From JALEFZ01 sp039817415 (lineage in GTDB: Bacteria > Bacteroidota > Bacteroidia > J057), in NCBI GenBank assembly GCA_039817415.1, contig JBCBVV010000084.1, positions 1 through 14,673 on the forward strand: DNA of 14,673 nucleotides, in the 5' to 3' direction. Below are positions 8,613 through 14,673 of the stretch, in pieces. The position numbers and the translations under genes were made by a program. The notes below the pieces were generated by a model. That model was not told the origin of the DNA. It did no database searches and was given only the letters and a program-made list of their open reading frames with translations. Position 1 is the stretch's first letter. Every line of letters begins with the position of its first letter.

Positions 8613-11600
8613 TTAAAAATCTGCTTGAACTCCAAATATAAAGGAGGTTGAGTTTGGATATGCTCTTACATCCAACCCACGTCCTAAGAGAGGATTCACG
8701 TTGGAAGGCACACCAAAGAAGGGACTAGCCGCAGAACGCCCACCATTCACTGAAGAAATATCAGGTGAATATCCACTGTAACTGGTCAATGTCCATAGGT
8801 TCTGTCCTGTTACAAAAACTCTCAGGTTGCTTAACCAACTAATCGATTCTGCATTGAAAGTATAACCTACCTCTAATGTTCTCAATCTAAAGTAAGAACC
8901 GTCCTCTACGAAGAAAGAAGAAGGTGCACCATTGTTCGCAGGGTCAAGTGTTGTCGCTCTTGGAATATCAGTGTTGGTATTCGTTGGTGTCCAAGCACGT
9001 CTGATATCATCCAGCTTGTTGTCATCTGCCCAGAACAAATTGTAGTATTTGGCTACGTTATAGATTTCGTTCCCTTGAGTCCCTTGGAAGAATACAGAAA
9101 AGTCAAGCCCTTTGTACTCACCGCTAAAGTTCAATCCATAGATAAAGTCAGGCGTAGGATCACCAAGAATCGTTTGGTCCTCACCATTCACCACTCCATC
9201 ACCAGTAAGATCTCTACGAATGAAGTCTCCTGGCTGGATGACACTCTTACGCTCAGGGTCATTTGCTAGGTTTGGATCATTGTTGATGGACTCCTGATCA
9301 GGATATACACCATCTACGATGAAACCAAAGTACACACCAGGTGCTTCTCCTTCGATGAATCGGTTCACACGTACAAGGTCCTCTGTAACCGATGGCCCAA
9401 TAACAGGATTTGGCAGCGACACGATCTGGCTATTGAAAGTTGAGAAGTTGAACCCAAGGTTCCACTTGAAGTCTCCTGTTTGTTGTCTGTACAAACCTTC
9501 CAACTCAAATCCACTGTTTCTGATTTCACCTACATTTTGGATAACTGGCTCACTGATACCCAGTGTAGAAGGGAGATTTACCCCTACCAATACATCCTGT
9601 ACGGACTTGATGTAGTATTCAGCTGAGAAAGTCAACTTGTCATTCCATAGTCCTGCATCAATACCTGCGTTGGTAGTGATGGCGGTTTCCCATTTGATAT
9701 CCTGAAGTGCGAGCGCTGTTTGTGCGTACCCCTGAACAACTGCGTCATTGACAGATGTAGAAGAAGTGAGGTTAAAGACTGATTGATAAGCGTAGTCAGG
9801 AATATTTTGAGAACCAAGAGAACCATAGCCTGCACGAACCTTTAGGGTGCTAATGGTGCTGCTGTTCCAGAACTCTTCGCTACTGATTTTCCATCCGATA
9901 GAACCAGAAGGGAAATAACCCACACGGAAGTCAGGTGCGAATTTAGATGAGGCATCACGACGGATCGTGGCACTGAACAGGTACTTGTCATTGTGGACAT
10001 AGTTTATTCGTCCAAAAACAGACTGTAATCCACTCACGATATTCTGTCCGAGAAGATTCTGGACACCCGCTGGATTACCAGCACCAATTACCTGAATATT
10101 GTTATTAGGCAATCCTTGAATGTATGCCCCTACAGATCTGAACTCGATTTTCTGCTGGGTATACCCCACTACCGCATCAATTCTGTTTCCTTCTCCAAAG
10201 CTTTTTCCATAGCTCAGGGTAGGTTCAATCAAGGTAAGGAGGTTGGCTGAACGAATATCGGTCAAGTCATTCTCTGTATTTACGTTATCTACGGCATCAG
10301 AGAAACTCATGAAATAGGTAGGCCTAAAGGCAAAAATATGAGAATTGATGTATTCAGCTCCCATGTTTACTTTGGCGACTAGACCATCTGCCAACTCATA
10401 GGATAGGTTAATATTTCCATACAGGTTGAGGTCTGTCTGGAAATTATCTTCTAGAGAAGCTAAGGCGTATTTATTCTGTCCACCAAAACCGTGGGTATCA
10501 AACTCAGGTGCTTCAAAACCACCTTCATTTTCAGGCGCTTCCAATCTTAGAATGGGGGCAGTTGAAGAACCATCACGACCAAACCAATTGTTGCGCTCAG
10601 TTTCTCCTTGGGTAATACCAAGAGATTGCTGAATCTTAAATTTCCCAAGAGTAAATTCGGAGTTTGCACGAAGGTTATATCGCTCAAATCCAGTTGCTAC
10701 CAGAATACCATCCTGGTTGAAATAGTTACCAGAAAGGAAATAGCGAGAGTTTTCTCCCCCGCCAGAAACTGAAATACCATAGTCCTGAACCAAGCCATTG
10801 TTCAAGGAAAGATCCTGCCAATCCGTATTGTAGGTATTCACCGGAGAAGGAATGGTAAAGCCTGTTCCGTCATTAGCTTCACGCTGGTTACGATAGGCAA
10901 CAAATTCAGGTCCATCAAGGAAATCTAAAAGCCTTGTGGGTGTTTCCAATCCCACTCTCATATCGAGAGAAACCGTTGGCGGGCTGTTTGTTTGCCCCCT
11001 TTTGGTAGAGATGATCACTACACCATTGGCGGCGCGTGAACCATAAATGGCAGCTGCAGAAGCATCTTTCAAGACCTCAATCCTTTCAATATCCTTAGGA
11101 TTCAGGAAGTTCATGTTTTCTGCGAAGGTTCCATCAATGACGTAAAGTGGGAAGGAATTCGTCAATGAACTTACCCCACGAACGAATACATTGGCAGCAC
11201 CACCTGGCTGACCACCATTGTTTTCAATTTGGATACCTGAAAGTTTCCCCTGAAGGGCGGAAGTCGGATTACCTGCTATAATGGAGCGAATTTCGTCTCC
11301 TTTGATAGAGGTTACTGATCCCGTTAGATCACTCTTTTTCTGGGTACCATATCCAACTAGGACAACCTCTTCAAGGCTTTCGTCGGATACTTCGAGTCGG
11401 ACATCAATCGAAGAGCGTCCTGCAACATCGATCTCAGCAGTTTTAAATCCAATGTAAGAGAAAAGTAAGGTTGTAGAACCCTCAGGTACATTGATGGAAT
11501 ATTTTCCTCCATCACCTGATAAGGCACCAATAGCAGTTCCTTTAACTCGAACGGTCACCCCCACTAGAGGTTCCCCGTCATCGTTTGTTACTGTTCCTGA

Positions 11601-11759
11601 TACCAAGGCCTGTCCATCTAATGGCACAGGTGTAGCTTGCGTAGTAGCACCTCCCCACAACATGAGGAGACTACAGAAGACCATCATCCAAGCGGATAAT
11701 GTCTTTCTGAAGCTATCTGATAAAGACAGCTTCTCCTTTACGGAGTGTATAGTAGTCAT
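8613..11759 (-). CDS. SusC/RagA-family TonB-dependent outer-membrane transporter
   Basis: This 1048-residue protein forms the outer-membrane beta-barrel of the SusCD complex and imports the substrate using TonB energy. A signal peptide with an unusually long polar start (about 20 residues before the hydrophobic core at ~21-36) probably ends near ATTQA/TP (residues 39-44). Residues ~51-122 are a carboxypeptidase-regulatory-like domain (GEPLVGVTVRVKGT). EEVVLVGYGTQKK at 130-142 is the TonB-box region. The plug runs ~145-253 and carries FVRGVSSL, PLYVIDG, IERIEVLKDASAAAIYGSRA and NGVVIISTKRG. The rest is barrel strands ending in ...VQADF with terminal Phe, as expected for BAM-dependent assembly. 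There is no STN domain, so control by an ECF sigma/anti-sigma pair is unlikely, which fits the GntR regulator next door. It is the first gene of the transport operon. Confidence 0.97.
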   Translation of the reverse strand: MTTIHSVKEKLSLSDSFRKTLSAWMMVFCSLLMLWGGATTQATPVPLDGQALVSGTVTNDDGEPLVGVTVRVKGTAIGALSGDGGKYSINVPEGSTTLLFSYIGFKTAEIDVAGRSSIDVRLEVSDESLEEVVLVGYGTQKKSDLTGSVTSIKGDEIRSIIAGNPTSALQGKLSGIQIENNGGQPGGAANVFVRGVSSLTNSFPLYVIDGTFAENMNFLNPKDIERIEVLKDASAAAIYGSRAANGVVIISTKRGQTNSPPTVSLDMRVGLETPTRLLDFLDGPEFVAYRNQREANDGTGFTIPSPVNTYNTDWQDLSLNNGLVQDYGISVSGGGENSRYFLSGNYFNQDGILVATGFERYNLRANSEFTLGKFKIQQSLGITQGETERNNWFGRDGSSTAPILRLEAPENEGGFEAPEFDTHGFGGQNKYALASLEDNFQTDLNLYGNINLSYELADGLVAKVNMGAEYINSHIFAFRPTYFMSFSDAVDNVNTENDLTDIRSANLLTLIEPTLSYGKSFGEGNRIDAVVGYTQQKIEFRSVGAYIQGLPNNNIQVIGAGNPAGVQNLLGQNIVSGLQSVFGRINYVHNDKYLFSATIRRDASSKFAPDFRVGYFPSGSIGWKISSEEFWNSSTISTLKVRAGYGSLGSQNIPDYAYQSVFNLTSSTSVNDAVVQGYAQTALALQDIKWETAITTNAGIDAGLWNDKLTFSAEYYIKSVQDVLVGVNLPSTLGISEPVIQNVGEIRNSGFELEGLYRQQTGDFKWNLGFNFSTFNSQIVSLPNPVIGPSVTEDLVRVNRFIEGEAPGVYFGFIVDGVYPDQESINNDPNLANDPERKSVIQPGDFIRRDLTGDGVVNGEDQTILGDPTPDFIYGLNFSGEYKGLDFSVFFQGTQGNEIYNVAKYYNLFWADDNKLDDIRRAWTPTNTNTDIPRATTLDPANNGAPSSFFVEDGSYFRLRTLEVGYTFNAESISWLSNLRVFVTGQNLWTLTSYSGYSPDISSVNGGRSAASPFFGVPSNVNPLLGRGLDVRAYPNSTSFIFGVQADF

Positions 11760-11818
11760 GTTCGAAGCAATTAGTTGTTAGTTTAGCTCCTATGAAAGGT
11801 CTGTGTATGAAAAGAACG

Positions 11819-11846
11819 GCATATTATGCTATGATAGTCTATGCTA
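11819..11846 (-). promoter_or_regulatory. Candidate operator: TAGCATA direct repeats plus palindrome
   Basis: Read on the minus strand, TAGCATA occurs at 11846-11840 and again at 11831-11825, a 15-base period. The second copy overlaps the perfect 11-base palindrome GCATAATATGC (11829-11819; GCATATTATGC on the plus strand). A 9-base palindrome CTATGATAG (11829-11837, plus strand) lies between. The cluster covers the expected transcription start of susC, a good place for a repressor. Assigning it to the adjacent GntR-type regulator is inference. Confidence 0.35.
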
Positions 11847-11849
11847 CTA

Positions 11850-11880
11850 CAAAGTAATGAGAAATAAAATCAATTTCAAA
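11850..11880 (-). promoter_or_regulatory. Candidate Bacteroidota promoter of the susC operon
   Basis: On the minus strand TTTG (11880-11877) is followed after 19 bases by TTACTTTG (11857-11850). This matches the Bacteroidota -33 TTTG and -7 TAnnTTTG pattern except for T instead of A at the second base. Transcription would begin near 11844, giving a leader of about 85 bases before the susC ATG. No other TAnnTTTG-like site is present in the 155-base gap. Confidence 0.45.
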
Positions 11881-11914
11881 TTCAGGAAGAATTGAAAGAA
11901 AGGTCTGTTAGGAG

Positions 11915-12937
11915 TTATAAGGATTTTCTGTCTACCAAAGTTGAGGGAAGGATCGACTGAATAGGCTGACGCTCATTGACATAGCTTGCTGCGAGTAAGG
12001 CCATGCTTTTGAAGTCTGTCGAAATGGTGGTGATTCCTCCTGCCAAAATATCCTTAACAATGTTGTCGTTGTGAGAGATGACACCAATGTCTTTACCAAG
12101 CACCCAACCTCTTGAAGAGCAGTCTCTTAGCAATTGAAACAGATTGTTATCGCTGATAAAAATGTGAAGTTGCTCTTTTTTCAGCGAATCCAGTTCATAA
12201 TAAGGTTCTATGCTACCCTGGATATTGTGGGCCTTCAAGAAATGCTCAAAACCCAGCTTTATGCCTACGGGATAATCCGCATCCTCACGATAATATAGAA
12301 TAGTCTTTTTGTAGGTAGATATTTGGGGTAATAAGCTGCTGAGCTTTTCGAAGGTAGTTTCCTCAAATTCCTGTGTGATGTAGGAATATGACTTGCCCAA
12401 ATCTATATGTCGGTCTACCAATAAAAGCTTCTCAGGAGGAAATTGTAACAGCCTTTGTCTGACCGTTTCGGATTGGATGGGTGCAATCACATACATCCCA
12501 TACTTTTTGTCGATGTTGGAGAGGATCGTCTCGAATAGGTCTTCATTGTTGTGATGGAAGAAGACGTCCAACTGGATATTTTTCCCAAGCTTAGATCGGA
12601 AGGTATTATAAAAGTCTTCCTGAAAGGAATGAAAGGCAAATAAGATAAGCGCGACCTTGAGGGTTTGGCCGGTTTCTTCACTGGCTACGAAGTATCCCTT
12701 TAGTTTTTTCGACTCAACAATTCCCCTGTCTTTGAGTTCTTCGTAGGCTTTGACAATAGTCTTTCGTGCATAACCTAGTTCGGAAACCATCTCATTGATG
12801 GAGGGCAACTTGTCGCCTTTTTTCAGGGTTTTGTCGTCAATGGCATTGATAATTCCCCTAACCAGCTGTTCGTGTTTCGAGTAGCTGTTGATGTCTTTGA
12901 GATCGTAAATCTTCTGATAAAAAGGGGAATAAGACAT
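11915..12937 (-). CDS. GntR-type transcriptional regulator with LacI-like ligand-binding domain
   Basis: This 340-residue cytoplasmic regulator presumably senses the imported sugar and controls the SusC operon. Residues ~22-85 form the GntR winged helix: KGDKLPSINEMVSEL (40-54), then ARKTIVKAYEELKDRGIVE (57-75), and a wing with KGYFV (80-84). Residues ~93-335 resemble a periplasmic-binding-protein/LacI effector domain, with VALILFAFHSFQEDFYNTF at the start and IGVISHNDNIVKDILAGGIT (284-303) near the end. The same two-domain layout occurs in Bacteroidota sugar-responsive GntR regulators. It is transcribed in the same direction as susC, 155 bases upstream, and no convincing terminator separates them. 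Readthrough is therefore possible, although the intergenic promoter suggests susC has its own start. Whether it represses or activates, and its ligand, are not evident. Confidence 0.93.
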   Translation of the reverse strand: MSYSPFYQKIYDLKDINSYSKHEQLVRGIINAIDDKTLKKGDKLPSINEMVSELGYARKTIVKAYEELKDRGIVESKKLKGYFVASEETGQTLKVALILFAFHSFQEDFYNTFRSKLGKNIQLDVFFHHNNEDLFETILSNIDKKYGMYVIAPIQSETVRQRLLQFPPEKLLLVDRHIDLGKSYSYITQEFEETTFEKLSSLLPQISTYKKTILYYREDADYPVGIKLGFEHFLKAHNIQGSIEPYYELDSLKKEQLHIFISDNNLFQLLRDCSSRGWVLGKDIGVISHNDNIVKDILAGGITTISTDFKSMALLAASYVNERQPIQSILPSTLVDRKSL

Positions 12938-13217
12938 GGATTGAGTAGATGCATGTTATAAGGGGTACAATTTACATGAATTAATTTTTAACCTCCAAAC
13001 GGGCTAGATTAAGTAGTAAAAAGAAAGGCTGTTCATGCGTCCTACCCCTTATTGCCCCATATTTCTCATCCTTTTGAAAAAGCATTCTTATTAAACAGCG
13101 CCATACGAAAGGTTAAACACTCAGAAAAAGACTCAAATTATTTCACCGCTTCCAAAGAACCCTCATCATAGAGATAAACAGGGCAGACCTACAGGTGTAC
13201 TTCATTTTCGTTAAACC
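12938..13217. other. Gene-free region upstream of the regulator
   Basis: No convincing coding frame is seen on either strand. The only promoter-like pattern for the regulator is weak: on the minus strand TTTG at 12999-12996, then 21 bases later TAAATTGT at 12974-12967, which lacks the final TTTG match. GAAAGGCTGT at 13023-13032 resembles the GAAAGGTCTGT repeat found twice upstream of susC, with one base missing, and CAGACCT at 13184-13190 is part of its reverse complement. These short matches may be chance. Confidence 0.4.
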
Positions 13218-13498
13218 ACTTCAGTAAATAAACTTAGTCTAAACAAATGGATCCGTGAATTCTCTTTTTCATGCGACATTGGCTTTACTAAACCTTCTGC
13301 AAATTCTTTCAGCCGTGATCTCCGAGTAATTGGTAAAGATACAGATGAAGTGATCATGGTTGGTATTAGCAAAAAATCAGATGTAATAGGTGCGGAAAAT
13401 ATTGGAATGCAATCAATCTGACTGACGCGGGATACCCCCAAGGTAAAGGTTATATTCAATCGTTGAATGAAATAGAGGAATTGTTGGAGATAAATTGA
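13218..13498 (+). pseudogene. Decayed C-terminal fragment of a HAD-family hydrolase
   Basis: Translating from 13218 gives ...FSCDIGFTKPSANSFSRDL..., then DEVIMVGISKKSDVIGAEN and IGMQSI, stopping at TGA 13419-13421. Shifting frame at 13418 continues as LTDAGYPQGKGYIQSLNEIE and ELLEIN to TGA 13496-13498. This follows the end of HAD-IA hydrolases: conserved Lys in (G)xxKPS (codon 13290-13292), VGD-x4-D, a GAxNxGMxxI segment, and a final sL-E-ell helix. The first acidic residue of the VGD motif is Ile (codon 13365-13367), a frameshift separates the last ~26 residues, and no N-terminal half with the DxDxT nucleophile is visible upstream. I therefore call it a nonfunctional remnant. Fortuitous resemblance is possible but unlikely, given two adjacent frames matching in register. 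Confidence 0.62.
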
Positions 13499-13543
13499 AA
13501 TGACTTAAACTCTTACTTTATTTGTGAATCTTTTAACAAAGCC

Positions 13544-13576
13544 ACAATTGATTGGCGGCATCAAATAATCAATTGT
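13544..13576. repeat. Inverted repeat ACAATTGATT / AATCAATTGT
   Basis: Ten bases at 13544-13553 are the perfect reverse complement of 13567-13576, separated by 13 bases. It lies just beyond the HAD remnant. No U-run follows on either strand, so it is a poor intrinsic terminator. Its role is unknown. Confidence 0.5.
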
Positions 13577-13627
13577 AGATTTAGAATGAAAGAAAAATGA
13601 AATTGGGTAAAAGACAACTCCACTAAC

Positions 13628-13674
13628 CAGCTACCCTTCACCATATTTACTACACGGCATAAGGCGGGTAGCTG
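13628..13674. repeat. Inverted repeat CAGCTACCC / GGGTAGCTG, part of a larger imperfect stem
   Basis: CAGCTACCC (13628-13636) is the exact reverse complement of GGGTAGCTG (13666-13674). Outside the 9-bp core the arms stay partly complementary with mismatches (CACTAAC on the left, GTCGTTGGGG on the right), giving a bulged stem around a 29-base centre. It ends about 60 bases before the SLOG-membrane gene. The shape and the GTTGGGG end recall integron attC sites, but the left arm does not fit the RYYYAAC rule, so this identity is not claimed. Confidence 0.5.
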
Positions 13675-13678
13675 TGTC

Positions 13679-13709
13679 GTTGGGGTAATGAAAAGAATAC
13701 ATTAATTTG
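13679..13709 (+). promoter_or_regulatory. Weak candidate promoter for the SLOG-membrane gene
   Basis: GTTG (13679-13682) is followed after 19 bases by TTAATTTG (13702-13709), close to the Bacteroidota TTTG / TAnnTTTG pattern but with one mismatch in each element. Transcription would start near 13715, leaving a leader of roughly 35 A/T-rich bases before the ATG at 13750. Confidence 0.28.
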
Positions 13710-13749
13710 TTAAATGAAATAACCACACGCTAAAAATAAACACACATTT

Positions 13750-14673
13750 ATGAAAATATTTCGAATTGTTTCAGGAGGTCAAACTGGTGTAGATCGTGCA
13801 GCGTGGGATATTGCTATAGAAAAGGGTTTGAAATACGGTGGGTGGGTTCCAAAGGGTCGGAAAGATGAAAATGGAGAGATCCCTTCAAAGTATCAATTTT
13901 TTCAAGAAAGTGATTCTTCAGACAATAAAATACGCACTGAGCTAAATGTGCTTGATTCAGACGGAACTCTAATTTTAGCAAAAGGTAAGTTATCCGGAGG
14001 TACAAAATATACAGCTGAAATGGCTCTCAAGCATAATAAACCAGTAAAATATGTTGATTTCACCTCTGAAACTAAAGTAAAAGATTTTATAGCAACCTTA
14101 GAATGGTTACAAGCCAATAATGTTGAAACTCTAAATGTTGCTGGCCCCCGATTAACTGAAGATCCTGAGATTTATTCTGAAGCAAAAGAATTCTTGAGTA
14201 ATCTGCTCGGCGTAAAGTTCGGATTTAATAAAGAAATTGATGTTACAATTGCTTTGTCGTTAAGGGATGCAACTTTAAATAACTTCAGACACTGGGATTT
14301 AATTAGGTGGCAGGTTCCTTACTGGTATTGTACTCTAGCAACTGTTGGTGCTTCGTTAATAACCTTTTTTGGGAATCCCGAATATGCTCAAAGTATAAGA
14401 TACTCTTCGTTTGCCTTAACCGCTTTCGGCTTCCTGAGTATAGTCTTACTCTACAACCTTATTAGGTATGACCATAACACAATAAATGGATTTAATGAGA
14501 AAATCCAGAAACTTCAGATTGATGAGTTAAGAAGAAGTGTTATTCAAATTGATAGACCTTTTGAGTTTAAGTTTCCTAGGGTTCTTCGAACAGCCTCTTT
14601 TTGGTTTATAGCATATACAATAGGAATAACAATACTGTTTTTGATTACATTCATATTTGGGGTATGGTGGAAA
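13750..14673 (+). CDS. SLOG (cpYpsA / 'Mo carrier') domain fused to membrane region, C-terminus beyond window
   Basis: The frame stays open for 308 codons to the window edge, so the protein is incomplete. Residues 1-~157 match the whole 'putative molybdenum carrier' family: SGGQTGVDRAAWD (8-20), GGWVPKGR (30-37), RTELNVLDSDGTLIL (62-76), LSGGTKYTAEMA (81-92), and LNVAGPRLTEDPEIY (129-142). This family is now placed in the SLOG Rossmann-like superfamily, which binds nucleotides or their derivatives. A linker (158-188) follows, then a hairpin of two predicted membrane helices (~190-207 and ~218-239), a charged helix (~240-270), and a third helix (~283-305). The start is the first ATG, just before the conserved glycine motif. 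Base composition is lower in G+C than the sugar operon. A membrane effector gated by a nucleotide signal is plausible from known SLOG-membrane associations but is inference. Molybdenum transport has no support here. Confidence 0.85.
   Translation, partial: MKIFRIVSGGQTGVDRAAWDIAIEKGLKYGGWVPKGRKDENGEIPSKYQFFQESDSSDNKIRTELNVLDSDGTLILAKGKLSGGTKYTAEMALKHNKPVKYVDFTSETKVKDFIATLEWLQANNVETLNVAGPRLTEDPEIYSEAKEFLSNLLGVKFGFNKEIDVTIALSLRDATLNNFRHWDLIRWQVPYWYCTLATVGASLITFFGNPEYAQSIRYSSFALTAFGFLSIVLLYNLIRYDHNTINGFNEKIQKLQIDELRRSVIQIDRPFEFKFPRVLRTASFWFIAYTIGITILFLITFIFGVWWK

Noticed and set aside
13211..13459. Minus-strand 82-residue open frame
   Set aside because: It is antisense to a plus-strand translation that matches HAD hydrolases in register. 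Its own product has no recognisable pattern.
13544..13576. Intrinsic terminator
   Set aside because: The 10-bp stem has a 13-base loop and no T-run on either side.
13628..13686. Canonical integron attC site
   Set aside because: The right end resembles GTTRRRY except for the last base, but the left end does not give RYYYAAC, and no integrase is visible. It is reported only as an attC-like possibility.
13814..14117. Two overlapping minus-strand frames opposite the SLOG domain
   Set aside because: They lie antisense to clearly conserved SLOG motifs on the plus strand and show no family features.
13750..14220. Molybdenum cofactor carrier function
   Set aside because: The family name is historical. 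No molybdenum genes are nearby, and the membrane fusion fits nucleotide sensing better.
1..14673. CRISPR array, tRNA, rRNA or insertion sequence
   Set aside because: No regularly spaced repeats, cloverleaf pattern, rRNA-like sequence, or transposase with terminal repeats was seen on either strand.

Overview
The window looks like a chromosomal segment from a member of the Bacteroidota, most likely a Cytophagales-type bacterium. The evidence is a SusC/SusD pair, a large FG-GAP/ASPIC lipoprotein of the kind common in that group, A/T-rich leaders without clear Shine-Dalgarno sequences, and a candidate promoter of the Bacteroidota TTTG / TAnnTTTG type. No rRNA, tRNA, CRISPR array or insertion sequence is visible.

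Bases 253-12937 hold one minus-strand carbohydrate-uptake locus. In transcription order it contains: a GntR-type regulator with a LacI-like sugar-binding domain (12937-11915); a 155-base control region with a candidate promoter and several repeats; a SusC/RagA TonB-dependent transporter (11759-8613); a SusD/RagB lipoprotein (8566-7007); a hairpin; a 1102-residue FG-GAP/VCBS + ASPIC/UnbV lipoprotein (6913-3605); a cytoplasmic GH36-like (clan GH-D) alpha-galactosidase-like enzyme (3597-1828); and an SGLT-type sodium/solute symporter (1821-253). A perfect 16-bp stem-loop at 139-177 closes the unit. Gaps of 46, 93, 7 and 6 bases argue for a single susC-to-symporter operon. The inferred route is capture and outer-membrane import of a small glycoside by SusCD and perhaps the FG-GAP protein, sodium-driven passage across the inner membrane, cleavage in the cytoplasm, and sensing by the GntR regulator. 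No secreted glycosidase is encoded here, so the substrate is probably a small, possibly galactose-containing glycoside.

Bases 12938-13749 contain no intact gene. They hold a decayed plus-strand C-terminal piece of a HAD-family hydrolase (13218-13498) and two inverted repeats (13544-13576 and 13628-13674).

From 13750 to the right edge runs a plus-strand open reading frame that is cut by the window and has a visibly lower G+C. Its first ~157 residues form a complete 'putative molybdenum carrier' (cpYpsA-type SLOG) domain. This continues without a stop into a region with at least three predicted membrane helices. Such a SLOG-membrane fusion has the look of a nucleotide-sensing membrane effector. 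It is the most unusual item in the window and the best candidate for an undescribed system, but its C-terminus and downstream partners lie outside the window.
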